NCBI RefSeq assembly: GCF_943737005.1
Contig: NZ_CALSFU010000033.1
Span: 1-35,022 of the forward strand
DNA length: 35,022 nucleotides
DNA from: Achromobacter sp. Marseille-Q4962
GTDB lineage: Bacteria; Pseudomonadota; Gammaproteobacteria; Burkholderiales; Burkholderiaceae_B
Reading direction: 5' to 3'
The translations under genes were made by a program, and so were the position numbers. Below, one piece after another: positions 1 through 7,286 of the stretch. Numbering within the stretch: the stretch's first letter is position 1; every line of letters begins with the position of its first letter. The notes beneath the pieces were generated by a model. It was not told the origin of the DNA. It did no database searches and saw nothing but the letters and a program-made list of their open reading frames with translations.

Positions 1-55
1 GGCCAGAGTGTGATAGTCTTTGCCCTAATGAAAATCCATCATCAATTTATTATGG

Positions 56-96
56 CTATCAATTCATTGAAATAATTAAATTGGATTAATTGATAG
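56..96. repeat. Inverted repeat in AT-rich region upstream of prx-grx
   Basis: CTATCAATT at 56-64 is the exact reverse complement of AATTGATAG at 88-96, separated by 23 AT-rich bases. The dyad lies in an AT-rich island that contrasts with the GC-rich surroundings. Its outer ends carry the CTATC/GATAG half-site words typical of OxyR operators, and another GATAG lies at 12-16. It could be a regulator site or a DNA-bending element. The inverted repeat is seen directly; its role is inferred. Confidence 0.6.
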
Positions 97-110
97 TGGA
101 AATTTATCAT
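81..110 (+). promoter_or_regulatory. Probable sigma-70 promoter of prx-grx
   Basis: TTGGAT at 81-86 and TATCAT at 105-110 are separated by 18 bases. This fits a -35/-10 pair and puts the transcript start near 117, with a leader of about 39 nt. The -35 is imperfect, as expected for an activator-dependent promoter. The candidate OxyR-like half-operator lies inside the same interval. Confidence 0.4.
92..108. promoter_or_regulatory. OxyR-like half-operator (GATAG-N7-TTATC)
   Basis: GATAG at 92-96 and TTATC at 104-108 are separated by seven bases. This matches 9 of 10 fixed positions of the ATAG-N7-CTAT type half-element bound by an OxyR dimer. The next half-element 5' of it is not well conserved at the expected phase, so a full four-part OxyR site is not proven. 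The product downstream, a peroxide-reducing enzyme, makes peroxide control plausible. Confidence 0.4.
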
Positions 111-155
111 TCTTTCCATGGTGGTCACGACGACCCCGCAACCAGGAGAGATTGA

Positions 156-884
156 ATGCTGCAAAACCGCGAAGGCCAACGTGTCCCCAACGTAACGTTC
201 CCCGTCCGCGAGGGCAACAACTGGAAAAAGGTCACGACCGACGACCTCTTCAAGAACAAGACCGTCGTGGTTTTCTCGCTTCCCGGCGCCTTTACCCCCA
301 CCTGCTCGTCCACGCACCTGCCGCGCTACAACGAACTGGCTCCCGCCTTCTTCGAGGCCGGCGTGGACAGCATCGTCTGCGTGTCGGTGAACGACAGCTT
401 CGTGATGAACGAATGGGCCAAGGACCAGGAGTCGGCCAACATCACGCTGCTGCCCGACGGCAACGGCGAATTCACCGAGGGTATGGGCATGCTGGTCGAC
501 AAGCGCGACCTGGGCTTCGGCAAGCGCAGCTGGCGCTATTCCATGCTCGTGAAAGACGGTGTGATCGAGAAGATGTTCATCGAGCCCGAGCAAGAAGGCG
601 ACCCGTTCGAGGTGTCGGACGCCGATACCATGCTGGCGTACTTCGCGCCCTCGGCCAAAAAGCCCGACCAGGTGGTGGTGTTCTCCAAGCCCGGCTGCCC
701 GTTCTGCGTGGAAGCCAAGGCGCTGCTGGTGGACAAGGGCTATGCGCCCATCGAGATTCCGCTCGAGCACAAGGTCCGCGGCCGCGTCATCGGCGCGGTT
801 TCGGGCAAGGGCACCGCTCCCCAGGTCTTCATCAACGGCTCGCTGATCGGCGGCCTGGACGACCTGAAGGCCCACTTCGCCTGA
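156..884 (+). CDS. Hybrid peroxiredoxin-glutaredoxin (Prx5 family)
   Basis: The 242-residue protein fuses an N-terminal Prx5-type peroxiredoxin (about 1-165) to a C-terminal glutaredoxin (about 172-242). The peroxidatic cysteine is C50 in the motif PGAFTPTC. The glutaredoxin active site is C181-P-F-C184, with the TAP loop (cis-Pro) at 220-222. Proteins of this architecture reduce H2O2 and alkyl hydroperoxides using glutathione directly, because the glutaredoxin domain recycles the peroxiredoxin domain in the same chain. No signal peptide is seen, so it should be cytoplasmic. The ATG at 156 follows an AGGAGAG ribosome site at good spacing. The AT-rich upstream region with OxyR-like half-sites suggests peroxide induction (inference). 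The next gene downstream is a flavoprotein disulfide reductase. Confidence 0.95.
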   Translation: MLQNREGQRVPNVTFPVREGNNWKKVTTDDLFKNKTVVVFSLPGAFTPTCSSTHLPRYNELAPAFFEAGVDSIVCVSVNDSFVMNEWAKDQESANITLLPDGNGEFTEGMGMLVDKRDLGFGKRSWRYSMLVKDGVIEKMFIEPEQEGDPFEVSDADTMLAYFAPSAKKPDQVVVFSKPGCPFCVEAKALLVDKGYAPIEIPLEHKVRGRVIGAVSGKGTAPQVFINGSLIGGLDDLKAHFA

Positions 885-894
885 TGCCGGAACG

Positions 895-940
895 GGGAGG
901 GCGAGCGCCCTCCCGGGGGCCGGGCATTCGCCGCCCGGCC
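895..940. terminator. Two tandem GC hairpins after prx-grx
   Basis: GGGAGGGC (895-902) pairs perfectly with GCCCTCCC (907-914) across a 4-base loop. Just after it, GGCCGGGC (918-925) pairs with GCCCGGCC (933-940) across 7 bases. There is no convincing T-run after either stem, so this may slow or partly terminate transcription, or protect the 3' end, rather than act as a classic intrinsic terminator. Confidence 0.45.
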
Positions 941-946
941 TGTTTC

Positions 947-1036
947 CGGATTTCCCTTTTTGCGCCCCTTGCTCCGGCCGCGCGCGGCCGGCGGGGGAGT
1001 CTGCGCCTTCGAAAGGGGCGCAAAGCGGGAAATCCG
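947..1036. repeat. Long nested palindrome between prx-grx and the Lpd-like gene
   Basis: Arms at 947-970 and 1012-1036 pair over about 24 bases with only one two-base interruption (blocks GGATTTCCC and TTTGCGCCCCTT with their complements). Inside the 41-base loop lies a perfect 18-base palindrome, CCGGCCGCGCGCGGCCGG, at 974-991. No open frame explains it. It could be a REP- or MITE-like element, a cruciform, or a strong RNA stem in the leader of the downstream gene. Whether it recurs in the genome cannot be judged from one window. Confidence 0.7.
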
Positions 1037-1077
1037 CCGGCCTTCCCACGCACCCGAAACATTACGGAATCCCAGCC

Positions 1078-2508
1078 ATGAAAACCCTGCATACCGACAT
1101 CGCCGTCATCGGCGCCGGCACCGCCGGCCTGGCCGCCTACCGCGCCGCCCGCGCGGCCGGCAAGCGCGCGCTGCTGATCGAAGGCGGCCCCTATGGCACC
1201 ACCTGCGCGCGCGTGGGATGCATGCCGTCCAAACTGCTGATCGCGGCCGCCGAGGCCGCGCACCAGGCCGCGCACGCTGAAGCCTTTGGCGTGCACGTGT
1301 CCGGCGACATCGCGGTCGACGGCGCCGAAGTCATGGCGCGCGTCAAGCGCGAGCGCGACCGCTTCGTGGGCTTCGTGCTGGAAGGCGTGGAGAACATTCC
1401 CGCGCAGGACAAGCTGCGCGGTTATGCGCGTTTCGTGTCCGACACCGTGCTGCGGGTGGACGACCACACCGAAGTGCACGCCTCGCGGGTGGTCATCGCC
1501 ACCGGCTCGCGTCCCTCGGTGCCGCCGCCGCTGCGCGATCTGGGCGACCGCCTGGTGCTCAACGACGACGTGTTCGAATGGAACGACCTGCCGGCCCGCG
1601 TGGCCGTGTTCGGCCCGGGCGTGATCGGCCTGGAGCTCGGCCAGGCGCTGGCGCGCCTGGGCGTGGACGTGCGGGTCTTCGGCGTGAGCGGCAGCCTGGG
1701 CGGCATCAGCGACCCGGCGGTGCGCCAGAGCGCGCGGCGGATTTTCCAGCGCGAGTTCTATCTCGACCCGGACGCCCGCGTGCTGGATACGCGCCGCGTG
1801 GGCGACGAGGTGGAAGTGCGCTATGTGGCGCTGGACAACAGCGAACGCACCGAGCGTTTCGACTATGCGCTGGTGGCCACCGGCCGCCGCCCCAACGTGG
1901 ACGGCCTGGGACTGGAGCACACGACCCTCGCGCTGAACGCGCAGGGCGTGCCGGCGTTCGACCGCGACACCCTGCAGGCCGGCGACTCGCCCATCTTCAT
2001 CGCGGGCGACGCCAACGCCGACGCGCCGCTGCTGCACGAGGCGGCCGACGAGGGCCGCATCGCGGGCGAGAACGCGGCGCGCTTTCCGGACGTGCGCAAG
2101 GGGCTGCGGCGCGCGCCGCTGGCGGTGGTGTTCTCGGACCCGCAAATCGCCGTGGCCGGCGCGGCCCATGCGCGGCTGGCGCCGGGCACTTTCGTGACCG
2201 GCGAAGTGGATTTCGGCGACCAGGGGCGCTCCCGCGTCATGCTCAAGAACCGCGGCCTGCTGCACGTATATGCCGATATCGCCACCGGCCGCTTCCTGGG
2301 CGCCGAAATGATCGGTCCCAGCGCCGAGCACATCGGCCATCTGCTGGCCTGGGCGGTCCAGCAGGAGCTTACCGTGGCGCGCATGCTGGAAATGCCTTTC
2401 TACCATCCCGTCGTGGAAGAGGGGCTGCGCACCGCCCTGCGCGACGCGGCGGGCAAGCTGGCGCAGGCGCGCGCGGCATTGCGGGAAGAGGAAGAGACGC
2501 CCGCCTGA
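1078..2508 (+). CDS. Dihydrolipoyl dehydrogenase-family flavoprotein disulfide reductase
   Basis: The 476-residue protein belongs to the class I pyridine nucleotide-disulfide oxidoreductases. An FAD-binding GAGTAG motif is at 12-17. The redox disulfide is C43-ARVG-C48 followed by MPSK. A second Rossmann motif GPGVIGLELG for NAD(P)H lies near 180. The C-terminal dimerisation domain ends with the His-Glu pair H443/E448 in HPVVEE, which replaces the usual HPTLSE. There is no lipoyl domain and no neighbouring 2-oxoacid dehydrogenase gene, so it is not the classical complex E3 subunit by context. Its position after a glutathione-using peroxiredoxin suggests a role in thiol redox balance, which is an inference. 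Start at 1078 is the first in-frame ATG next to the FAD motif. The ribosome site is weak, and the long palindrome lies in its upstream region. Confidence 0.88.
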   Translation: MKTLHTDIAVIGAGTAGLAAYRAARAAGKRALLIEGGPYGTTCARVGCMPSKLLIAAAEAAHQAAHAEAFGVHVSGDIAVDGAEVMARVKRERDRFVGFVLEGVENIPAQDKLRGYARFVSDTVLRVDDHTEVHASRVVIATGSRPSVPPPLRDLGDRLVLNDDVFEWNDLPARVAVFGPGVIGLELGQALARLGVDVRVFGVSGSLGGISDPAVRQSARRIFQREFYLDPDARVLDTRRVGDEVEVRYVALDNSERTERFDYALVATGRRPNVDGLGLEHTTLALNAQGVPAFDRDTLQAGDSPIFIAGDANADAPLLHEAADEGRIAGENAARFPDVRKGLRRAPLAVVFSDPQIAVAGAAHARLAPGTFVTGEVDFGDQGRSRVMLKNRGLLHVYADIATGRFLGAEMIGPSAEHIGHLLAWAVQQELTVARMLEMPFYHPVVEEGLRTALRDAAGKLAQARAALREEEETPA

Positions 2509-2556
2509 CGCGAGCCCGGGCCCGCGCGAGGCTGGCCGCGGCCCCGGCGGGCTCCG

Positions 2557-3414
2557 CTAGTTTTCGCGGTACTGCAGCGTGAACCCGGCGCGCTCGTCCT
2601 GCGCCAGTTCGCGCGCCAGCCAGGGCATGGCGGGCTTGAGCGCGTCGTGCAGCGTCCAGGGCGGGTTGACGAGGAACATGCCGCTGCCGTGCAGGCCATG
2701 GCCGTCGATGGCCGCCTTCTTGACGGTCAGCGTGGCGTGCAGCCAGCTCTTGACCTTGAGGTTCTCGAGGTGGCGGGCCAGCTCGCCCGCCTCGCGGCGC
2801 TGCACCAGCGGATACCAGACCAGGCAGGTGCCGGTGGCGAAGCGCTTCAGGCATTCCTTGACGGTGTTCAGCGCGCGGCGGTAGTCGTGCTTGTCTTCAT
2901 ACGACGGGTCGATCAGCACCATGCCGCGCCGCGTCGGCGGCGGAAGCAGGGCCTTGACGCCCTCGAAGCCGTCTTCGCCGTAGATCGTGGTCTGGCGCTG
3001 GGCCTGGCGGTCGAGGTGGTCCAGGTTGGCGGCCAGCGCGTCGATCTCGGTGGGGTGCATTTCGAACAGCCGCAGGCGGTCCGAGGGCCGCAGCGTGTCC
3101 AGCGCGAGCCAGGGCGAGCCCGGGTAGATGCGCAGCCGGCCGTCGATGTTGTAGCTGCGCACCCGGGCCACGTATTCGGCCAGGATGGGGGGCAGGTCGT
3201 CGCGGTCCCAGAGGCGCGCGATGCCGGTGGCGGCCTCGGCCGTCTTGGCGGCCCAGGCGCCGTCCAGGCTGTACAGGCCCGCGCCGGCGTGCGTGTCCAC
3301 CACCCAGTAGGGAGCGTCCTTGCGGTTGAAGTAGTCCAGCGTGTGGACCAGGATGGCGTGCTTGAGCACGTCGGCATGGTTGCCGGCATGGAAAGCGTGG
3401 CGGTAACTGAACAC
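2557..3414 (-). CDS. rlmJ: 23S rRNA (adenine-2030-N6)-methyltransferase RlmJ
   Basis: The protein has 285 residues, close to the family length of about 280. It starts with the RlmJ hallmark FSYRHAFHAGNHADVLKH, which fixes a GTG start at 3414; a GAGG ribosome site overlaps the stop of the upstream ugpQ. The SAM-binding motif I is D40-THAGAG. The adenine N6-methyltransferase catalytic motif, normally DPPY, reads D169-PSY here. RlmJ methylates A2030 of 23S rRNA in the cytoplasm. It is translated from the same minus-strand message as ugpQ with only 8 bases between them, so translational coupling is likely. Its 3' end converges on the Lpd-like gene. Confidence 0.92.
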   Translation of the reverse strand: MFSYRHAFHAGNHADVLKHAILVHTLDYFNRKDAPYWVVDTHAGAGLYSLDGAWAAKTAEAATGIARLWDRDDLPPILAEYVARVRSYNIDGRLRIYPGSPWLALDTLRPSDRLRLFEMHPTEIDALAANLDHLDRQAQRQTTIYGEDGFEGVKALLPPPTRRGMVLIDPSYEDKHDYRRALNTVKECLKRFATGTCLVWYPLVQRREAGELARHLENLKVKSWLHATLTVKKAAIDGHGLHGSGMFLVNPPWTLHDALKPAMPWLARELAQDERAGFTLQYREN

Positions 3415-3422
3415 GGGCGGCC

Positions 3423-4172
3423 TCAGGCGGCCGGCCGGATGGCGGCCAGCTCGTCGGTGAAAATGCCGTCCACGCCCCAGTCGAGCAGCAGGCGGGCGCG
3501 CTCGGGGTCGTTGACGGTCCAGGCGGCGATGCGGTAGCCGGCCGCATGCACGGCGTCCACCAGCTCGCGCGTGGCGTCTTTCTGATTGATGTTCAGCGCC
3601 ACGCACTGGTATTTGCGCAGGCGTTCCAGCCAATCGGCCGGCACCTTTTCCACGAGCAGCGCGCGCGGCAGCTCGGGCGCGGTTTCCAGCGCGGCCTGCA
3701 GGGCCGGCTCGGCAAAGGACGAGAGCAGGGGCGCCACGGGGGCGTTCTTCCAGAGCTCGCGGGCGGCGCGGGCGACGGCCGCGCCCGTCTCGGCCTCGCG
3801 GCCGGGGCAGGGCTTGATCTCGACGTTGCTGGCGATGCCGTTGGCCAGCGTATAGCGCGCCACGGCGGCAAACGTGGGCAGCGGCTCGCCGGCGTAGGCG
3901 GACGAGTGCCAGCTGCCGAAATCGAGCTGCGCGAGCTCGGCGTAGGTCTTGGCGGCCGCGGGGCCATGGCCGTTGGAGGTGCGGTCCACGTCGTCATCGT
4001 GCATGAGCACCAGCACGTTGTCGCGGCTCAGTTTCACGTCGTATTCGAACATGGTGAATCCGTGCCCGGCCCCCACGCGCATGGCGGCCAGGGTGTTCTC
4101 GGGAGCCAGGCGGCCGCCGCCGCGGTGGGCGATGTAGCGGGAGTACGGCCAGGAAGGTAGTTGTGCGCTCAT
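3423..4172 (-). CDS. ugpQ: Glycerophosphodiester phosphodiesterase
   Basis: This 249-residue protein is of the cytoplasmic UgpQ type: there is no signal peptide and it is shorter than the periplasmic GlpQ. It hydrolyses glycerophosphodiesters from phospholipid turnover to sn-glycerol-3-phosphate and the alcohol. GDPD-family hallmarks are present: H16-R17 in AHRGG, E25-N26 in PENT, metal ligands E43 and D45 in FEYDV, the general acid H58 in MHDD, and a later EIKP motif with another metal ligand. It is first in a two-gene minus-strand unit with rlmJ. I see no ugpBAEC transporter genes beside it. Confidence 0.93.
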   Translation of the reverse strand: MSAQLPSWPYSRYIAHRGGGRLAPENTLAAMRVGAGHGFTMFEYDVKLSRDNVLVLMHDDDVDRTSNGHGPAAAKTYAELAQLDFGSWHSSAYAGEPLPTFAAVARYTLANGIASNVEIKPCPGREAETGAAVARAARELWKNAPVAPLLSSFAEPALQAALETAPELPRALLVEKVPADWLERLRKYQCVALNINQKDATRELVDAVHAAGYRIAAWTVNDPERARLLLDWGVDGIFTDELAAIRPAA

Positions 4173-4320
4173 GATGGTGCGAAGCAGGGGGGCGGAACGG
4201 GGCCGCCGCCGGGGTGTCGACAGGGGTAGGGCGAGTGCCGCCGCGCCGATCGCGGCGGCAGGCTTGCAAGGATACTCCTACTTGGGGCGCGGCCAGGGCT
4301 TTCCCCGGGGAATTCCGGCC

Positions 4321-4347
4321 TTGCACGCCCCGGAGTAGTGCTAGAAT
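4321..4347 (+). promoter_or_regulatory. Extended -10 promoter upstream of ppiD
   Basis: TTGCAC at 4321-4326 is followed after 15 bases by TAGAAT at 4342-4347. A TG at 4339-4340 gives an extended -10 (TGCTAGAAT). The short spacer is tolerated in extended -10 promoters. Transcription would start near 4354 and immediately run into the terminator at 4384-4407. Confidence 0.55.
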
Positions 4348-4383
4348 CCCCCGGCTGACCCGGTCTATCCGGTATGGGAACAG

Positions 4384-4407
4384 GGCGAATCGCGTTCGCC
4401 TTTTTTT
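4384..4407 (+). terminator. Intrinsic terminator in the ppiD leader
   Basis: GGCGAA (4384-4389) pairs with TTCGCC (4395-4400) around a 5-base loop and is followed directly by seven T residues (4401-4407). This is a textbook rho-independent terminator on the plus strand. With the promoter 40 bases upstream it would release an RNA of about 54 nt, so it may be an attenuator of ppiD or the end of a small RNA. Confidence 0.65.
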
Positions 4408-4490
4408 ATGCGTTTTTCGCGCGGTGCGGCCATGGCGGTGCAAGGCGGTACGAAACCGCCATCGCTGCCGCGCGCGGCAACAGGGATTCC

Positions 4491-6452
4491 ATGTTCGAGT
4501 TTATTCGCAGCCATCGGCGCTGGATGCAGTTGATTCTGCTGCTTCTGATCGTGCCGTCCTTCTTCCTGGTCGGAATTCAGGGCTATGAGAGCTTCATGCG
4601 CCGCGAGCCCGAACTGGCTACGGTCAACGGCCAGCCGGTCACGCGCGCCGAATTCGATATGGCGCACCGCAACCAGCTTGAGCAGTTCCGCCAGCGTCTG
4701 GGCGCGCAGTTCGATCCGGCGCTCATCGACACGCCCGAGATGCGCGAGGCGCTGCTCAACCAGCTCATCGACCAGCGCCTGCTGGCCAACGTCGCCGTGG
4801 ACAACCGCTTCTCGGTGTCCGACGCCACGCTGCGCAACACCATCGCGGCGATTCCCGAAGTGCAGGACAACGGCCGTTTCTCGGCCGAGCGCTACCGCCA
4901 GGTGCTGGCCGCCCAGGGCCTGACCCCCACCACCTACGAAGCCGGCCTGCGCCGCGAGCTCGCCGTGGGCCGCGTGCTGGAGCCCGTGGCCCAGTCGGCG
5001 CGCGCGCCCGGCGCCGTGGTGACGTTCATCGAGAACGCCCTCACCCAGCAGCGCACCGTGCAGCTGCGCACCTTCCACGCCGCCGATTACCGCTCGCAGG
5101 TCACCGTCACGCCCGAGGACATCCAGGCATGGTACGAGGCCAACAAGCAGCAGCTCGAAGTGCCCGAGCAGGTCCAGGTGCAGTACCTGGTGCTCGACGA
5201 GGCGGCGGCCACCCAGGGCGTGCAGGTCAAGGACGAAGACCTGGCCTCGTACTACGAACAGAACAAGGCGCGCTTCGGCGCTCCCGAGCGCCGCCGCGCC
5301 AGCCACATCATGATCACGCTGCCGGCCGGGGCTTCGGCCGATGCGCGCAAGGCCGCGCAGGAAAAGGCCGAGAAGCTGGCGCGCGAGGCCGCAGCCGATC
5401 CCTCCCGCTTCGCCGAACTGGCGCGCGCCAATTCGCAGGACGCCGGCTCGGCCGGCAAGGGCGGCGACCTGGGCTGGCTCGCGCCCGACTCGATCGGCGG
5501 TCCCCTGGGCAAGGCCATCTTCGCCCAGAAGCAGGACCAGGTCTCGGGCGTGATCGAAACCCCCAGCGCGCTGCACATCGTGAAGGTCACCGAGATCCAG
5601 CCGGCCTCCATCAAGCCGCTGGCCGAGGTCAAGGACCAGATCAAGGCCGAAGTGGTCAAGCAGCTTGCCTCCGAGCGCTTCGCGGACATGGCCAGCCAGC
5701 TCAACAAGCAGGTCTACGACCAACGCGACAGCCTGCAGCCGGCGGCCGACGCGGTGGGGCTCAAGCTGCGCACCGCTTCGGGCGTGACGCGCACCGGCCT
5801 GCTGCCGGCCAGCCAGGCGGGCCCGGGCGCCGCGGCCGGCGGCCCCGACGCCGAGCTGCTCGACAACCCGCGCGTGCGCCAGGTGCTGTTCTCGCCCGAC
5901 GTACTGCGCGAGAAGCAGAACTCCGGCGTGATCGAACTCTCGCCGTCCACGATGCTCGCCGTGCGCGTGGCGGCGGTGGAGCCGGCCCACGTTCCGCCGC
6001 TGGCCAAGGTCAGCGACATCATTCGCGCCAGGCTGCTGGACGAGCGTTCCGCCGAGGCCGCCAGGAAGGCCGGCGAAGCCGCGCTGCAGGCCGACCAGGC
6101 CGACCCGGCCGCGGTTCCCGAGGGTTTCGAGCCCGCGCTCACCGTTTCGCGCCAGGATCCCAAGACCCTGGCCCGCCCGGTGCTGGAGGCCGCCATGCGC
6201 CTGCCCGCCGACAAACTGCCGGCCTATGCCGGCGTGCAGGCCGGCGCCGACTACACGGTGGTGCGCGTGGAGAAGGTCGAGGCGGGCGCCGTCGAAGCGT
6301 CCGATCGCGATCGCCTCGCGCAGCAGCTCTCCGGCGCCTGGGGCCAGGCCGAAAGCGAGGCCGTGGTCCGCATGCTGCGCGAGCAGTACAAGGTGCAGGT
6401 GCTGCCCTCCGCCGCGGGAGCCATCAAGGGCGACCAGCCCACCCAGGGCTGA
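4491..6452 (+). CDS. ppiD: Periplasmic folding chaperone PpiD (SurA_N/parvulin type)
   Basis: The protein has 653 residues when started at the ATG at 4491, which gives the expected N-terminus: a short basic cytoplasmic tail and one membrane anchor at about 11-30. Longer in-frame starts would run through the upstream terminator and are rejected. A SurA_N-like chaperone region follows the anchor (about 35-230). One parvulin domain lies at about 265-373, with RASHIMI at its start, GGDLGW in the middle and LHIVKV at its end, and a C-terminal chaperone segment completes it. PpiD is anchored in the inner membrane, faces the periplasm, and helps outer-membrane and secreted proteins at the Sec translocon. 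It is monocistronic, ending at the 24-bp hairpin 6468-6520. Confidence 0.93.
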   Translation: MFEFIRSHRRWMQLILLLLIVPSFFLVGIQGYESFMRREPELATVNGQPVTRAEFDMAHRNQLEQFRQRLGAQFDPALIDTPEMREALLNQLIDQRLLANVAVDNRFSVSDATLRNTIAAIPEVQDNGRFSAERYRQVLAAQGLTPTTYEAGLRRELAVGRVLEPVAQSARAPGAVVTFIENALTQQRTVQLRTFHAADYRSQVTVTPEDIQAWYEANKQQLEVPEQVQVQYLVLDEAAATQGVQVKDEDLASYYEQNKARFGAPERRRASHIMITLPAGASADARKAAQEKAEKLAREAAADPSRFAELARANSQDAGSAGKGGDLGWLAPDSIGGPLGKAIFAQKQDQVSGVIETPSALHIVKVTEIQPASIKPLAEVKDQIKAEVVKQLASERFADMASQLNKQVYDQRDSLQPAADAVGLKLRTASGVTRTGLLPASQAGPGAAAGGPDAELLDNPRVRQVLFSPDVLREKQNSGVIELSPSTMLAVRVAAVEPAHVPPLAKVSDIIRARLLDERSAEAARKAGEAALQADQADPAAVPEGFEPALTVSRQDPKTLARPVLEAAMRLPADKLPAYAGVQAGADYTVVRVEKVEAGAVEASDRDRLAQQLSGAWGQAESEAVVRMLREQYKVQVLPSAAGAIKGDQPTQG

Positions 6453-6467
6453 CGCGCCGGCGGCAGC

Positions 6468-6520
6468 GCCGCCCGAAACAGACAGGCCCGCCTCGCGCGG
6501 GCCTGTCTGTTTCGGGCGGC
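6468..6520. terminator. Perfect 24-bp hairpin between convergent ppiD and tesA
   Basis: Bases 6468-6491 are the exact reverse complement of 6497-6520, with a 5-base loop (CTCGC). No long T-run follows on either strand, although the stem ends are AAACA/TGTTT. The placement between two convergent genes makes a bidirectional terminator the best reading. Confidence 0.75.
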
Positions 6521-6608
6521 TGTTGCTGGAGGACCGGCCCGTTGCGGGGCGCCAGGGCCGGAACGGGCCGTCGGGCGCCGGCGGCGCGCCGGCTTGCGTC
6601 CGTGCTGG

Positions 6609-7286
6609 CTAGCCGGCACGGGCCGCCGCCGCGCCGGGCTGCAGCAGCGGTTCCAACTGGGGCCAGACGTTGTCCAGCAGGCGGGGCTGCGCCGCCTCGT
6701 TGGGGTGGATGCCGTCGGCCTGGAACATGGCGCGGTCGGTGGCGATCCCGTCCATGAGGAAGGGCGCGAGGCGGGCGTTTTCTTCCCTGGCCACCGTGGC
6801 GTACATGCCCGCGAAGCGCTGCGCGTAATCGCGTCCGTAGTTGGGCGGAATCCGCATGCCCACGATGAGCACGCGCGCGCCGGCCTCGCGCGAGGCGCGC
6901 GCCATGGCGCGCAGGTTCTGTTCCGACATGGCGAGCGACAGGCCCCGCAGCGCGTCGTTGGAACCCAGCTCCAGCACCACGACCGCCGGCGCGTGCTGGC
7001 GCAGCAGCGCGGGCAGGCGCGCCAGCCCGCCGCTGGTGGTGTCGCCGCTGATGCTGGCGTTGACCACGCGGTACTTGGGGTATTGTTCGGATACCCGGGC
7101 GGCCAGCAGCGGCACCCAGCCGGAGCCGCGCCGGATGCCGTACTCGGCCGACAGGCTGTCGCCCACCACCAGCACGGCGCGGGGCTGGGCGGAACCGGCG
7201 GGGGCGGCGGCGGTCTGAGCGTGAGCCGTCACGGCCGCCGCGGCGCAGGCCAGGACCAGACTGAACATACGGAAAAAAGGTCGCAT
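6609..7286 (-). CDS. tesA: Periplasmic lysophospholipase/thioesterase I (GDSL, SGNH hydrolase)
   Basis: The 225-residue protein has a Sec signal peptide ending near AHA at 21-23. SGNH blocks are all present: the nucleophile S44 in GDSL, G81 in the second block, N110 in LGSND, and the D191-x-x-H194 pair in DGIHP. This matches TesA (thioesterase I/protease I/lysophospholipase L1), a periplasmic esterase of broad specificity. The start at 7286 overlaps the start codon of the divergent ABC gene. An alternative ATG at 7268 would remove the basic MRPFFR head and is less likely for a signal peptide. No clear ribosome site is visible for either. Divergent tesA/ybbA order is also known from Escherichia coli. 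Confidence 0.92.
   Translation of the reverse strand: MRPFFRMFSLVLACAAAAVTAHAQTAAAPAGSAQPRAVLVVGDSLSAEYGIRRGSGWVPLLAARVSEQYPKYRVVNASISGDTTSGGLARLPALLRQHAPAVVVLELGSNDALRGLSLAMSEQNLRAMARASREAGARVLIVGMRIPPNYGRDYAQRFAGMYATVAREENARLAPFLMDGIATDRAMFQADGIHPNEAAQPRLLDNVWPQLEPLLQPGAAAARAG

Larger units (their letters stand above)
4173..4490. other. Divergent intergenic region ugpQ/ppiD
   Basis: This 318-base stretch has no credible coding sequence. Its ugpQ-side half is GC-rich without a clear promoter. Its ppiD-side half holds an extended -10 promoter (4321-4347), an intrinsic terminator (4384-4407) and a small hairpin (GGCGGT/ACCGCC, 4445-4461) before the ppiD start. Confidence 0.6.

Noticed and set aside
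2512..2554. A 7-bp inverted repeat between the Lpd-like gene and rlmJ as a terminator
   Set aside because: The loop is about 29 bases and no T-run follows; too weak to annotate in GC-rich sequence.
4340..4407. A possible tRNA or tRNA-like fold upstream of ppiD
   Set aside because: No cloverleaf with a T-psi-C arm (GTTCRA) or CCA-ready acceptor stem can be formed; only a promoter and terminator are supported.
4374..4490. N-terminal extension of ppiD by 39 codons
   Set aside because: It would be encoded by the intrinsic terminator and T-run, and the standard PpiD start with its membrane anchor is at 4491.
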